Shown: one piece after another, positions 44,319 to 53,833 of the stretch
Layout of the letters: each line of letters begins with the position of its first letter
Numbering within the stretch: position 1 is the stretch's first letter
DNA from: Terrabacter sp. MAHUQ-38
Lineage (GTDB): Bacteria > Actinomycetota > Actinomycetes > Actinomycetales > Dermatophilaceae
DNA length: 64,000 bases
Direction: 5' to 3'
Assembly: GCF_014518425.1 (NCBI RefSeq)
Contig: NZ_JACVCU010000002.1
Location: 868,001 to 932,000 of the forward strand
Program-made: the position numbers and the translations under genes
Notes under the pieces: generated by a model
What the model saw: the letters and a program-made list of their open reading frames with translations, nothing else
The model's database searches: none
What the model was told of the DNA's origin: nothing

Positions 44319-44369
44319 CAATAACCTGAGCAATCAGAGACCGAAGTCGATGGAGACGGAGCGCGCGAC

Positions 44370-45314
44370 ATGCACGATGCGACGAGGACGACGCAGACCC
44401 GGGTCGGGGTCATCGGGCTCGGGGCCATGGGCTCCGGCATGGCGGCATCGGTGCGACGCGCGGGGTATCCCGTTGGGGTCTTCGACGTGCGCCCCGAGGC
44501 CGCCCGGGCGTTCGCCCGAGACGGCGGCACGGCCCACTCCTCCCCCGCCGAGCTCGCGGCCAGCGTCGACGTGCTCGTCAGCGTCGTCGTCAACGCGGCC
44601 CAGGTCGAGGACGTGCTCTTCGGCACGGACGGCGCCGCCGACCACCTGCCCCAGGGTTCCGTCTTCGTCATGTGCTCGACGGTCGACCCGAGCTGGTCGG
44701 TGGCGCTCGAGGAGCGCCTCGCCGAGCGCGGCGTCCTCTACCTCGACGCTCCCATCTCCGGCGGCGCCGTCAGGTCGGCCGCCGGCGAGCTGACCATGAT
44801 GACGTCCGGTTCCCCTGCGGCGTACGACGTGGCCGGGCCGGTGCTCGACGCCATGAGCACGACCGTCTACCGGCTCGGTGACCGCGCGGGCAACGGGTCG
44901 AAGGTCAAGATCGTCAACCAGCTGCTCGCGGGCGTCCACATCGCCGCGGCAGCGGAGGCCATGGCGCTCGGCATCAAGGCGGGCGTCGCCCCCGAGGACC
45001 TCTACGAGGTCATCACGCACAGCGCGGGCAACTCCTGGATGTTCGAGAACCGGATGGCGCACGTACTCGCCGGTGACTACACGCCCCTCTCGGCCGTCGA
45101 CATCTTCGTCAAGGACCTCGGCCTCGTGCTCGACGCCGCCGGGCCCACCCGCTCGCCGCTACCGCTCGCTGCCACCGCGCACCAGATGTTCCTCCAGGCA
45201 TCGGCCGCGGGCCTGGGCCGCGAGGACGACAGCGCCGTCATCAAGATCTTCCCCGGAATCGAGCTGCCGACGCCCGCCGTGGACGCCGACGCCGTCGACG
45301 GGCTGGGGGCCTGA
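44370..45314 (+). CDS. ltnD: L-threonate dehydrogenase (3-hydroxyisobutyrate dehydrogenase family)
   Basis: This 314-residue NAD-dependent enzyme has the Rossmann motif GVIGLGAMGSGMA (about 12-24). The substrate loop is DAPISGGAVRSAAGELTMM (about 125-143), and the catalytic Lys is in GNGSKVKIVNQLLAGVH (about 174-190). The beta-HAD family has many substrates. Here the next genes encode OtnK- and OtnC-like proteins, the known context of LtnD, which oxidises L-threonate to 2-oxotetronate. The name therefore relies on context as well as motifs. GGAG copies lie 8-16 nt upstream of ATG 44370. One base separates its stop from the kinase start. Confidence 0.88.
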   Translation: MHDATRTTQTRVGVIGLGAMGSGMAASVRRAGYPVGVFDVRPEAARAFARDGGTAHSSPAELAASVDVLVSVVVNAAQVEDVLFGTDGAADHLPQGSVFVMCSTVDPSWSVALEERLAERGVLYLDAPISGGAVRSAAGELTMMTSGSPAAYDVAGPVLDAMSTTVYRLGDRAGNGSKVKIVNQLLAGVHIAAAAEAMALGIKAGVAPEDLYEVITHSAGNSWMFENRMAHVLAGDYTPLSAVDIFVKDLGLVLDAAGPTRSPLPLAATAHQMFLQASAAGLGREDDSAVIKIFPGIELPTPAVDADAVDGLGA

Positions 45315-45315
45315 C

Positions 45316-46596
45316 ATGGCGGTCCGACTCGGCTGCATCGCCGACGACTTCACGGGCGCCACCGACCTCGCGAACAACCTCGTGCGCGCAGGCATGCGGG
45401 TGGTGCAGACCATCGGCACCCCCGACGGGTCAGCGGCCGACATCGCCGACGCCGACGCCGTCGTCATCGCGCTCAAGTCGCGCACGGTGCCTGCCGCCGA
45501 GGCGGTCGCGCTGTCACTCCAGGCCCTCGACTGGCTCCGCACGGCCGGGGCCGAGCAGATCTACTTCAAGTACTGCTCGACGTTCGACTCCACGCCGGCC
45601 GGCAACATCGGGCCCGTCACCGAGGCCCTCATGACGGCGCTCGGTACTGACTTCACCGTCGCGACGCCGGCGTTCCCGGACAACGGCCGCACCGTGTTCA
45701 AGGGCCACCTCTTCGTCGGTGAGATGCTGCTCGAGCACAGCGGCATGCGGCACCATCCGCTCACCCCGATGACCGACTCCAACCTCGTGAACGTCCTTGC
45801 GGCACAGTGCTCCTCCCAAGTAGGCCTCATCGACCACCGGGTCGTCGCCGACGGGCCCGACCCGGTTCGAGGCCGCATCGAGCAGCTGCGCTCCGCCGGC
45901 GTTCGCATCGCCGTCGTCGACGCCGTCAGCAACGACGACCTCCTGCGGCTCGGGCCGGCCCTCGCTGGCATGCCGCTCGTGACAGCCGGTTCGGGCGTCG
46001 CCATCGGCCTGCCGGCCAACTGGGGCATCGCGCCCTCGGACGGGGCCGCGCTGCTGCCCCCGGCCACGGGCCGACAGGCCGTGGTCTCGGGGTCGGTGTC
46101 GGTCGCGACGAACGGCCAGGTCGTCGACTATCTCGGCCGCGGGCTCCCCGCCTACACCGTCGACCCGCTGCGCATCGCGGCCGGTGAGGATGTCGTCGGC
46201 GCGGCTCTCGACTACGCCGACGCGCACCTCGATTCCGGGCCGGTGCTCGTCTACTCCACCGAACAACCGGAGGCCGTCCGCTCGGTGCAGGGCCGCCTCG
46301 GCGCAGCCGAGGCCGGCGAGCTGGTCGAGCAGACCCTCGCCGGCATCGCCCGTGGGCTCGTGCAGCGCGGCGTCCGCCAGCTCGTCGTCGCGGGTGGAGA
46401 GACCTCCGGCGCGGTGGTGCAGGCGCTCGGCGTCGACCGGCTGCGTATCGGCGAGCAGATTGACCCCGGCGTGCCCTGGTGCGCGGCGCCTCTGCCCGGC
46501 GGCGACACGCTTCACGTCACGCTCAAGTCGGGCAACTTCGGCACCCCCGACTTCTTCACCAAGGCCTTGGCCGCCCTCGACAGGAGCAAGGCATGA
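45316..46596 (+). CDS. otnK: 3-oxo-tetronate kinase (DUF1537 family)
   Basis: This 426-residue kinase belongs to the former DUF1537 family, shown to phosphorylate four-carbon oxo-acids. The N-terminal signature is CIADDFTGATDLANNLVRAG (residues 6-25). The C-terminal nucleotide site is VAGGETSGAVVQALGVDRLR (about 355-375), and the near-terminal GNFGTPDFFTKAL is also typical. It would make 3-oxo-tetronate 4-phosphate, the substrate of the adjacent aldolase-type decarboxylase. Its stop overlaps the next start (ATGA), and no ribosome site of its own is obvious, so translation appears coupled along ltnD-otnK-otnC. Confidence 0.9.
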   Translation: MAVRLGCIADDFTGATDLANNLVRAGMRVVQTIGTPDGSAADIADADAVVIALKSRTVPAAEAVALSLQALDWLRTAGAEQIYFKYCSTFDSTPAGNIGPVTEALMTALGTDFTVATPAFPDNGRTVFKGHLFVGEMLLEHSGMRHHPLTPMTDSNLVNVLAAQCSSQVGLIDHRVVADGPDPVRGRIEQLRSAGVRIAVVDAVSNDDLLRLGPALAGMPLVTAGSGVAIGLPANWGIAPSDGAALLPPATGRQAVVSGSVSVATNGQVVDYLGRGLPAYTVDPLRIAAGEDVVGAALDYADAHLDSGPVLVYSTEQPEAVRSVQGRLGAAEAGELVEQTLAGIARGLVQRGVRQLVVAGGETSGAVVQALGVDRLRIGEQIDPGVPWCAAPLPGGDTLHVTLKSGNFGTPDFFTKALAALDRSKA

Positions 46597-47309
46597 CCAG
46601 CCACGCCGTCGACGAGACCGCCACGGCGACAAGCAGGCGCACCGAGAGCGTCGACGTCGTGGCCACGGCCCGCACCGAGATCGTGCGGGTGGGCCGGAGC
46701 CTGCACAGCCGCGGCTACGTGCACGCGAGCGCCGGCAACCTCAGCACCCGCGCCGGCGAGGACGTGCTCATCACGCCGACCGACGCTACCCTCGGCTTCC
46801 TCGAGGCCGACCGGATCTCCGTCGTCGCACCCGACGGACGGCAGCGCTCGGGCGACCGAGCGAGCAAGACCCTCGCCCTGCACCGGCGCATCTATGCCGG
46901 CTCGGCCGAGGCCGGGTTCGTCATCCACACGCACTCGACGCACCTCGTGGCGCTGACCCTCTCGGGGGTCTACCAGCCGGGCGACATCCTGCCCCCGCTC
47001 ACGCCGTACTACGTCATGAAGGTCGGCCACGTGCCGCTCATCCCCTACCACCGCCCGGGGCACCCCACGGTCGTCGACCTCGTCGAGCGGGCGATCGCGG
47101 ATGCCGCTGAGCGGGGGGCCCCGATCCGCGCCGTCATGCTCGAGCGCCTCGGGCCCGTCGTCTGGGGCCCGACCCCCGACGCCGCCATGGCCGTGCTCGA
47201 GGAGCTCGAGGAGACCGCGCGGCTGTGGCTCCTCACCGACCGACGGCCGGAGCCGCTCCCGCCCCACGCCATCCGTGAGCTGAGGGACACCTTCGGCGCC
47301 CCGTGGTGA
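46593..47309 (+). CDS. otnC: 3-oxo-tetronate 4-phosphate decarboxylase (class II aldolase family)
   Basis: This 238-residue protein has the class II aldolase/adducin fold. ASAGNLSTRAGEDVLITPT binds the phosphate end. The metal site uses HTHSTHLVAL (two His, about 110) and YHRPGHPTVVDLVERA (third His, about 155). A Glu earlier in the fold is the likely acid/base. In operons with a DUF1537 kinase this enzyme decarboxylates 3-oxo-tetronate 4-phosphate to dihydroxyacetone phosphate and CO2. The assignment rests on fold plus context. AGGAGCAAGGC precedes ATG 46593. A 124-bp gap separates it from the transporter gene. Confidence 0.88.
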   Translation: MTSHAVDETATATSRRTESVDVVATARTEIVRVGRSLHSRGYVHASAGNLSTRAGEDVLITPTDATLGFLEADRISVVAPDGRQRSGDRASKTLALHRRIYAGSAEAGFVIHTHSTHLVALTLSGVYQPGDILPPLTPYYVMKVGHVPLIPYHRPGHPTVVDLVERAIADAAERGAPIRAVMLERLGPVVWGPTPDAAMAVLEELEETARLWLLTDRRPEPLPPHAIRELRDTFGAPW

Positions 47310-47433
47310 CCACTCCGACCGACCGTCTCGACCCGCAAGATCTTCCGCACCACGAGCACACCCCGCACCGCCTGCAGCACCCAGCACAGCTCGTCCCCAC
47401 ACCTCAGGCATCCTGAGCGACAAGGAGGTCGCA

Positions 47434-48744
47434 ATGTCCACGTCCGTCTCCCCTCCCCTACCCGCCGTCGACCAGCAACGCGAGAACGCGGTGTTCCGCA
47501 AGGTCATCCTTCGGATCGTCCCGTTCCTCATGCTCTGCTACGTCGTGTCCTACCTGGACCGCGTCAACGTGGGCTTCGCCAAGCTGCAGATGTCGTCGGA
47601 CCTCGGCTTCAGCGAGGCTGCCTTCGGCCTCGGCGCCGGCCTCTTCTTCATCGGCTACTTCATCTTCGAGGTGCCCTCGAACGTCCTGCTGCAGAAGGTC
47701 GGCGCGAAGATCTGGATCGCCCGCATCATGATCACGTGGGGCCTGGTGTCCGGTGCCTTCATGTTCGTCAACAACGAGGCCACGTTCTACCTCCTGCGCT
47801 TCCTGCTGGGCGTCGCCGAGGCCGGCTTCTACCCCGGCGTCATCCTCTACTGCACCTACTGGTTCCCGTCGCAGCGCCGCGCGAAGGTGATCGCCCTGTT
47901 CATGTCGGCCATCCCGGTCGCCGGCATCTTCGGCAACCCGCTGTCGGGCTGGATCATGAACACGTTCGACGGCGTCAGCGGACTCGAGGGCTGGCAGTGG
48001 ATGTTCGTCCTCGAGGCGGTCCCCGCGCTCGTCATCGGCGTCGTCACGCTCTTCTACCTCGACAACAGCGTCCGCAGCGCGACCTGGCTCGACGAGTCGG
48101 AGAAGCAGGTCGTCGAGCGCGCCATCCGCGAGGACAGCGCCCACAAGGAGAACCACGGACCGGTGTGGGCGGCCTTCAAGGACCCCAAGGTCTGGCTCAT
48201 GTGCGGCATCTACTTCTGCTTCGTCATGGGCCAGTACGCCCTGACGTTCTGGATGCCGACGTTCGTCAAGTCGACGGGCATCGACAACGCCCTGACGATC
48301 GGCGTGCTGAGCGCCATCCCGTACGTCGTCGCGCTCGTCGCCATGAACGCGTTCGGCTGGTCGGCCGACAAGCGGCGCGAACGTCGCTGGCACCTGGTCA
48401 TCCCGGCCCTCCTGGGCACGGTCGGCTTCTGCTTCACCGCGCTGTGGAGCGGCTCGACCATCCTGTCCCTCGTCGCCCTGTCCGTGGCCGCCGCCGGAGT
48501 GCTGACGTGCGCCCCGCTGTTCTGGTCGCTGCCGACGTCGTTCCTCGGCGGCGCGGCCGCCGCCGCGGGCATCGCCGTCATCAACTCGGTGGGCAACCTG
48601 GCCGGCTTCGTCAGCCCCTACATGATCGGCTCGATCAAGGACTCCACCGGCTCCATCCACCTGCCGATGTATGTCCTCGCTGTCGTGCTCGCCATCGGCG
48701 CCGCGGCCGTGCTCACCACCCGCAAGAGCCTCGTCAACCGCTGA
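47434..48744 (+). CDS. MFS transporter, anion:cation symporter type (likely sugar-acid importer)
   Basis: This 436-residue protein has 12 predicted membrane helices. Family signs include the start [20 protein letters not shown], then [20 protein letters not shown] and [19 protein letters not shown], all typical of the ACS group that imports tartrate, glucarate, phthalate and similar acids. Lying inside an operon for four-carbon sugar acids, it most likely imports threonate and erythronate with protons. It carries an excellent ribosome site, AAGGAGG, 7 nt before ATG 47434. Confidence 0.87.
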   Translation: MSTSVSPPLPAVDQQRENAVFRKVILRIVPFLMLCYVVSYLDRVNVGFAKLQMSSDLGFSEAAFGLGAGLFFIGYFIFEVPSNVLLQKVGAKIWIARIMITWGLVSGAFMFVNNEATFYLLRFLLGVAEAGFYPGVILYCTYWFPSQRRAKVIALFMSAIPVAGIFGNPLSGWIMNTFDGVSGLEGWQWMFVLEAVPALVIGVVTLFYLDNSVRSATWLDESEKQVVERAIREDSAHKENHGPVWAAFKDPKVWLMCGIYFCFVMGQYALTFWMPTFVKSTGIDNALTIGVLSAIPYVVALVAMNAFGWSADKRRERRWHLVIPALLGTVGFCFTALWSGSTILSLVALSVAAAGVLTCAPLFWSLPTSFLGGAAAAAGIAVINSVGNLAGFVSPYMIGSIKDSTGSIHLPMYVLAVVLAIGAAAVLTTRKSLVNR

Positions 48745-48787
48745 CGTCGCGCCCCACCGACGACCGCCTCCGCACGAAGGAGCAGCA

Positions 48788-49591
48788 GTGCCCAGATTCG
48801 CCGCCAACCTGTCGATGATGTACGTCGAGCACGACTTCCTCGACCGGTTCGCCGCCGCAGCAGCTGACGGCTTCACCGGGGTCGAGTACCTCTTCCCGTA
48901 CGAGCACTCCGCAGCCGAGCTGCGCCGGCGTCTCGACGAGAACGGGCTCGAGCAGGTGCTCTTCAACGCTCCCCCGGGTGACTGGGCCGCCGGGGAGCGA
49001 GGGATCGCCTCGCTCCCCGGCCGCGAGGCCGAGTTCCGAGCCGGTTTCGCCAGCGCGCTCGAGTACGCGGCAGCGCTCGGCTGCCCGCGCGTTCACGTGA
49101 TGGCGGGGCTCGTCCCGCCGGGCACGGATGCCGTCGACCGCCGGCACCGCTGGCACGTCTACGAGACGAACCTAGCCTGGGCGGCCGCACACGCCGCCCA
49201 GGCCGGGGTCGACGTGCTCGTCGAGCCGATCAACCAGCGCGACATGCCGGGCTACCTCATCTCCCGTCAGGGCGAGGCCCACGAGCTCGTGCAGCGTGTC
49301 GGCGAGCCGAACCTCAAGGTCCAGCTCGACCTGTACCACTGCCAGATCACCGAGGGGGACCTGACGACCACGCTCCGGCGCGACCTGCCCACGGGCCGGG
49401 TCGGGCACCTGCAGGTGGCCGGCGTGCCCGACCGCCACGAGCCCGACGCCGGAGAGCTCGACGTGGCCCACCTCTTCCGCGTCGTCGACGACGTTTGCCA
49501 CGACGGGTGGATCGGCTGCGAGTACCGACCCAGAGGAGGCACCAGCCAGGGTCTCGGCTGGCTCGCCGCCTGGCAGGGGGCGTCGGCATGA
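48788..49591 (+). CDS. otnI: 2-oxo-tetronate isomerase (hydroxypyruvate isomerase family)
   Basis: This 267-residue TIM-barrel protein of the Hyi/xylose isomerase-like family has [20 protein letters not shown] at its start. The metal-binding Glu and Asp are in [14 protein letters not shown] (about 140) and [15 protein letters not shown] (about 178), with CEYRPRGGT near the end. In operons with OtnK and OtnC it interconverts 2-oxo- and 3-oxo-tetronate, the step that feeds the kinase. Alone it could be a hydroxypyruvate isomerase; context decides. GTG 48788 follows AAGGAG. The stop overlaps the denD start (ATGA). Confidence 0.88.
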   Translation: MPRFAANLSMMYVEHDFLDRFAAAAADGFTGVEYLFPYEHSAAELRRRLDENGLEQVLFNAPPGDWAAGERGIASLPGREAEFRAGFASALEYAAALGCPRVHVMAGLVPPGTDAVDRRHRWHVYETNLAWAAAHAAQAGVDVLVEPINQRDMPGYLISRQGEAHELVQRVGEPNLKVQLDLYHCQITEGDLTTTLRRDLPTGRVGHLQVAGVPDRHEPDAGELDVAHLFRVVDDVCHDGWIGCEYRPRGGTSQGLGWLAAWQGASA

Positions 49592-50646
49592 GGGTGGTCA
49601 TCACCGGCGGCTTCGGCTTCGTCGGTGCGCAGCTCGCAGCCGAGGTGCTGCGCCGCGGAGCCTTCGGCGGGGCGTCGTTGACCGAGCTGGTGCTCGCCGA
49701 CCGCTTCGTGCGCGATGACCTGCCCCTGACGGTCGACGGACGCGTCCGCGTCGTCGAGGGCGACCTGCTCGACTCGCTCGACGACGTGTTCGCCGAGCCG
49801 GTCGACGCCGTCATCCATCTCGCCTCGGCAGTGTCGGCAGAGGCGGAGGCCGACTTCGACCTCGGCATGCGCGCCAACCTCGAGACCACGTCCGCGCTGC
49901 TGGCCGCCGCCCGCCGCCAGGGCGAGGCCGGGGGCCCGGTCCCCGTCGTCGTCTTCTCTAGCAGTGTCGCCGTCTACGGCTCGGATGCCGCCCTCCCGCT
50001 CCCCTCGCCCGTCACCGAGGCGACCCTGCCCACGCCGCAGTCGAGCTACGGCGCGCAGAAGTACGTGTGCGAGCAGCTCATCGCCGACTACACGCGCAAG
50101 GGCTTCATCGACGGCCGGGTCACTCGGCTGATGACCGTCGCCGTGCGACCCGGCAAACCGAACGCGGCCGCCTCGGGCTTCCTCTCGGGCATGGTGCGCG
50201 AGCCGCTCGCCGGCATCCCGTCGGTCGTCCCCGTCTCACCCGGGCTCGCCGTGGCGCTTGCCTCCCCCCGTGCCACGGTCGAGGGCATCCTCACCGTGGC
50301 CGAGGCAGAACGCGGCACCGGACCGGGGAAGCTCGAGGGACGGCTGCCGGTCAACCTGCCGGCGCTCACGGTGACCGTCGAGCAGATGCTCGCCACACTG
50401 CGTCGGGTGGCCGGCGACGCCGTGGCCGACCTCGTCACCTTCGGCCCCGACCCCGGCGTCGAGGCCATCGTCGGGTCCTGGCCGGCCCACTTCGACAACG
50501 CCCGCGCCCACGCGCTCGGCCTCGAACCCGACCGCGACTTCGAGGCCGTCGTGCGCCAGTACCTCGCCGACCGCCCCGACGCCGTCGAGGTGCCTCTGCC
50601 CGACCCGCCTGTCGTGCGCACCGACAGGGCACGGGTGCCCCGATAG
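49588..50646 (+). CDS. denD: D-erythronate dehydrogenase (SDR epimerase-like)
   Basis: This 352-residue extended SDR protein has the NAD motif [12 protein letters not shown] (residues 6-17), the Ser of [12 protein letters not shown] (about 127) and the catalytic YGAQK (about 154-158). It resembles nucleotide-sugar epimerases, but in DUF1537 operons this type was assigned as DenD, oxidising D-erythronate to 2-oxo-erythronate. Together with ltnD, the operon can take in both stereo-types of four-carbon acids and merge them at the OtnI step. Its ATG overlaps the otnI stop. The final stop codon overlaps the -10 box of the regulator gene. Confidence 0.87.
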   Translation: MRVVITGGFGFVGAQLAAEVLRRGAFGGASLTELVLADRFVRDDLPLTVDGRVRVVEGDLLDSLDDVFAEPVDAVIHLASAVSAEAEADFDLGMRANLETTSALLAAARRQGEAGGPVPVVVFSSSVAVYGSDAALPLPSPVTEATLPTPQSSYGAQKYVCEQLIADYTRKGFIDGRVTRLMTVAVRPGKPNAAASGFLSGMVREPLAGIPSVVPVSPGLAVALASPRATVEGILTVAEAERGTGPGKLEGRLPVNLPALTVTVEQMLATLRRVAGDAVADLVTFGPDPGVEAIVGSWPAHFDNARAHALGLEPDRDFEAVVRQYLADRPDAVEVPLPDPPVVRTDRARVPR

Positions 50647-50649
50647 ACT
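50644..50649 (+). promoter_or_regulatory. -10 box (TAGACT) of the FadR-family regulator
   Basis: TAGACT ends 6 nt before GTG 50656 and begins with the TAG stop of denD. The regulator can therefore be made from its own leaderless mRNA apart from the operon. Confidence 0.55.
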
Positions 50650-50655
50650 TCGATC

Positions 50656-51387
50656 GTGCTGTCCAAGGTGAGTGGCCCCGTCAGGCTGGCCGACCGGGTC
50701 GCCGTCCAGCTCACCGAGGAGATCCAGTCCGGACGCCTCGCGGTGGGCGACAAGCTGCCCACCGAGGTCGAGCTCGTCAAGCAGCTCGGGGTGAGCCGCA
50801 CGGTCGTGCGTGAGGCGGTGTCGCAGCTGCGCAACGCCCGCCTCGTGGAGGCGCGTCAGGGCCTCGGAGTCTTCGTGATGGCACCCCGGATGGCGCCCCT
50901 CGACCTTTCCCTCGACGTCTCGGAGACCAAGGCCAAGGTGCTGCAGATCGTCGAGGTGCGGCGCGGGCTCGAGGCGGAGACCGCGGCGCTCGCCGCCACC
51001 CGCGTCAACGCTGACGATGTGCGGCGGATGCGCGAGGCGCTTGCCGACATCGACGCCGCCGCCGAGGCCGGTGGCGACGGCGTCGCCGAGGACCTGCGCT
51101 TCCACCGCGCCGTCGCCGAGGCCACCGGCAACCCGTACCTCGTGGCCACGCTGGGGTACCTCGGTGAGGTGATGCGCAGCGGCATCCGCATCACCCGGGC
51201 GAACGAGGCCCGCCGCGCCGACTTCATCCAGCAGGTGCGGCGCGAGCACCACGCCATCGTCGACGCCATCGAGGCCGGCGACCCCGTGGCCGCCGAGGCG
51301 GCTGCGCGGACCCACATGGAGCACGCCGCCGAGCGTCTCCAGGACGCCGACGACCGGTTCTGGACCGAGGCAGCCACCGCCCTCTAG
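50656..51387 (+). CDS. FadR/GntR-family transcriptional regulator (FCD domain)
   Basis: This 243-residue regulator has a winged HTH (about 8-75, LAVGDKLPTEVELVKQLGVS then RTVVREAVSQLRNARLVEAR). The all-helical FCD ligand domain (about 95-230) carries metal-binding residues in DLRFHRAVAEATGNPYL and HHAIVDAIEAGD. FCD members often bind sugar acids. Its place at the end of the operon and the palindrome GGTCATACTATGACC at the operon promoter suggest that it represses the operon until threonate or an intermediate appears. After its stop, 51388-51581 holds a possible TAACCT -10 for the next gene and no other feature. Confidence 0.88.
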   Translation: MLSKVSGPVRLADRVAVQLTEEIQSGRLAVGDKLPTEVELVKQLGVSRTVVREAVSQLRNARLVEARQGLGVFVMAPRMAPLDLSLDVSETKAKVLQIVEVRRGLEAETAALAATRVNADDVRRMREALADIDAAAEAGGDGVAEDLRFHRAVAEATGNPYLVATLGYLGEVMRSGIRITRANEARRADFIQQVRREHHAIVDAIEAGDPVAAEAAARTHMEHAAERLQDADDRFWTEAATAL

Positions 51388-51581
51388 GCGGGCGACCGCG
51401 GGCTCGGGCGGCCCGCTGACCGGTCCGGGCAGCGTCATGCGGCGCAGGCCACTCCGGTCAGCACCCTGGGGGCCAGAACGCACCGGGCCGGCTCCAGGAA
51501 CGGGGTTTGCGCGTTGCGGAAGGCTCGCGGCCCCGGCGGCGTTAACCTGCGAGTAGGGGGAACCGGGAGCAAGGAGGCGCC

Positions 51582-52472
51582 GTGGACCCGCTGGTGCCGC
51601 AGCGACTGGCGCTGCACGGCCACGAGCTGTCGTTCATCGACAGCGGCGAGGGCGATGCCGTGCTGTTCGTGCATGGGCTCCTCGGGTCGCACACCAACTG
51701 GGCGCACCTCGTCGACGAGCTCGACGACGACCACCGGGTCGTCGTGCCAGACCTCTTCGGGCACGGAGCCTCGGCCAAGCCCGAGGGCGACTACTCCATC
51801 GCGTCACATGCGGCGACCCTCCGCGACCTGCTCGATCGGCTCCACATCGACCGCGTGACGATCGTCGGACACTCACTCGGCGGCGGCATCGCCCTCGAGT
51901 TCTGCTACCTCTTCCCCGAGCGCGTCGAGCGCCTCGCGCTCGTCGGCAGCGGCGGCCTCGGTCGCGAGGTCAGCCCCGCCCTGCGCGCCGCCACCCTGCC
52001 GGGCGCCGAGTGGGTGCTACCCGTCATCGCGTCACCTTGGGTGCGCGGGCGCGCCGCGACGGTCGGCAGAGCGCTGACGCGTGCGGGATGGCGCGCCAGC
52101 CACGACATCCGGGCAGCCTGGGAGGGCTTCATCTCCCTCAGCGACGCCGACAGCCGCCGCGCCTTCCTCGCGACGACCCGCGCCGTCCTGGACCCGGGCG
52201 GCCAGCGCGTGACGGCCAGCGACTACCTCCCGGACCTCGTCGGCCTGCCCGTACTCGTCGTGTGGGGCACCCGGGACTACGTGATTCCCCCCGCCCACGC
52301 CGCCCGGGCCGCCGAGTCGATCGCCGGGTGCCGCGTGGTCCTCTTCGATGGCGCCGGCCACTTCCCGCACCTCGACCAGCCCGAGCGGTTCGCCGAGGTG
52401 CTGCGCGACTTCATCGCCACGACCGCTCACGCTGACGACCTGCACCCGGAGCGCCAGGCCCCTGCGAGCTGA
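51582..52472 (+). CDS. Alpha/beta hydrolase
   Basis: This 296-residue protein is an alpha/beta hydrolase. The oxyanion segment is LFVHGLLGSHTNW, the nucleophile elbow is VGHSLGGG (Ser about 90), the acid is in WGTRDYVIPPAHA (Asp about 230), and the base is in GAGHFPHLDQPERF (His about 258). It resembles meta-cleavage-product hydrolases, haloperoxidases and lipase-like enzymes, and the substrate is not evident. GTG 51582 follows AAGGAGG by 5 nt. It precedes the phosphoribosyltransferase-hydrolase fusion by 23 bp, so both may be co-expressed. Confidence 0.85.
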   Translation: MDPLVPQRLALHGHELSFIDSGEGDAVLFVHGLLGSHTNWAHLVDELDDDHRVVVPDLFGHGASAKPEGDYSIASHAATLRDLLDRLHIDRVTIVGHSLGGGIALEFCYLFPERVERLALVGSGGLGREVSPALRAATLPGAEWVLPVIASPWVRGRAATVGRALTRAGWRASHDIRAAWEGFISLSDADSRRAFLATTRAVLDPGGQRVTASDYLPDLVGLPVLVVWGTRDYVIPPAHAARAAESIAGCRVVLFDGAGHFPHLDQPERFAEVLRDFIATTAHADDLHPERQAPAS

Positions 52473-52495
52473 CGCCCCACCCGGTGGTGATGGAC

Positions 52496-53833
52496 ATGAC
52501 CAGGTTCACTGACCGCAGCGACGCGGGTCGGCAGCTGGCGCGCCGCCTGGAGCACGTGCGCCACGCTGACCCGGTGGTGCTCGCCCTGCCGCGAGGCGGG
52601 GTGCCGGTGGCCCACGAGGTCGCGGCGTGGCTCGATGCGCCGCTCGACGTGCTCGCCGTCCGCAAGCTGGGGGTCCCTGTGCATCCTGAGCTCGCCATGG
52701 GCGCCATCGGTGAGGGCGGAGCCCGCGTGCTCGACCCTGCCCTCATCCGCCGGCTGGGAGTGACCGAACAGCAGGTGGAGGCCGCCGAGCGGCGGGAGCG
52801 CGAGGTCCTCGCCGCACGGGCTGAACGGCTCCGTGCTGGTCGGCCTCCCGTCGACCTCACCGGCCGCACGGTCGTCATCGTCGACGACGGCATGGCCACC
52901 GGCGCCACCGCGCGCGTCGCCTGCCACGTCGCTCGCGCCCGAGGTGCCGCGCGCGTCGTGCTCGCCGTCCCCGTCGCCGCCGCGAAGGTCGCGAAGGGTT
53001 TCGTGGAGGCCGACGAGGTCGTGGTGGTGGACACGCCACCCCATTTCCGTGCCGTCGGCCTGCACTATGCCGACTACCGGCCGACGACGGACGCCGAGGC
53101 CGCTCGGCTGCTCGCTGACCCTCACCGCCAGGCGCCGCCGGGGCCCGCGGACCCGGCCACCGCCGACCACTCGGCCGAGTCCGCTGGGGCCTCCGAGATC
53201 GACTCCGACGTCGAGGTCGTCGCCGACGGCGTGGCCCTGGGTGCGCACCTGACCGTCCCGGCCGATGCAGACGGAGTCGTCCTGTTCGCCCACGGGTCCG
53301 GGAGCAGCCGGCACAGCCCGCGCAACCGCTTCGTCGCGGCCACGCTCCACGACGCCGGCCTCGGCACGCTGCTGCTCGACCTGCTCACCACGGAGGAGGA
53401 TGCCGATCGCGCGAAGGTCTTCGACATCCCGTTGCTGGGTCGTCGTCTCCTCGCGGCGACCGACTGGGTCCTCTCGGAGCGTCCCGACACCGCTGCGCGG
53501 CTCGGGTACTTCGGGGCGAGCACCGGCGCCGGCGCAGCGCTGTACGCGGCGGCCATCGCCGGTGACACCGTCGGCGCCGTGGTCTCGCGCGGTGGAAGGC
53601 CCGATCTGGCGATGGAGTGGCTCGACCGAGTCACCGCGCCGACCCTGTTCATCGTGGGGAGCCGCGACCCGGCCGTGCTCGCACTCAACGAGCAGGCACA
53701 GGCACGGATGCAGTGCCCGACGCGACTCGCAGTGGTGCCGGGGGCGACCCACCTCTTCACCGAGCCCGGAGCGCTCGAGCACGTGGCCGCGTTGGCGTGC
53801 GACTGGTTCGGCAGCCACGGCCGGACCACCTAG
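52496..53833 (+). CDS. Fusion: phosphoribosyltransferase domain + dienelactone hydrolase-like domain
   Basis: The 445-residue protein joins two folds. The N-terminal part (about 1-205) is a type I phosphoribosyltransferase with the PRPP loop VVIVDDGMATGAT (about 126-138) and the start LALPRGGVPVAHEVA. After an Ala/Pro linker, the second part (about 235-445) is an alpha/beta hydrolase with FAHGSGSSRHSPRN, nucleophile GASTG (about 341), Asp in VGSRDP and His in PGATHLF. Such fusions occur in actinobacteria, with no known reaction. The start could be GTG 52484, ATG 52490 or ATG 52496; I chose the last by family fit. Its stop TAG overlaps the ychF stop in the shared CTAG. Confidence 0.82.
   Translation: MTRFTDRSDAGRQLARRLEHVRHADPVVLALPRGGVPVAHEVAAWLDAPLDVLAVRKLGVPVHPELAMGAIGEGGARVLDPALIRRLGVTEQQVEAAERREREVLAARAERLRAGRPPVDLTGRTVVIVDDGMATGATARVACHVARARGAARVVLAVPVAAAKVAKGFVEADEVVVVDTPPHFRAVGLHYADYRPTTDAEAARLLADPHRQAPPGPADPATADHSAESAGASEIDSDVEVVADGVALGAHLTVPADADGVVLFAHGSGSSRHSPRNRFVAATLHDAGLGTLLLDLLTTEEDADRAKVFDIPLLGRRLLAATDWVLSERPDTAARLGYFGASTGAGAALYAAAIAGDTVGAVVSRGGRPDLAMEWLDRVTAPTLFIVGSRDPAVLALNEQAQARMQCPTRLAVVPGATHLFTEPGALEHVAALACDWFGSHGRTT

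Larger units (their letters stand above)
44007..44369 (+). other. 363-bp intergenic control region of the sugar-acid operon
   Basis: The left part ends the mgsA transcript with a stem-loop (44161-44200). The right part holds a Crp/GlxR-type site (44268-44283), a palindromic operator over a TACTAT -10 box (44304-44318) and an outer inverted repeat TCAGGT/ACCTGA (44301-44306, 44324-44329). Local AT content is higher than around it. I see no coding frame with support. Confidence 0.7.
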
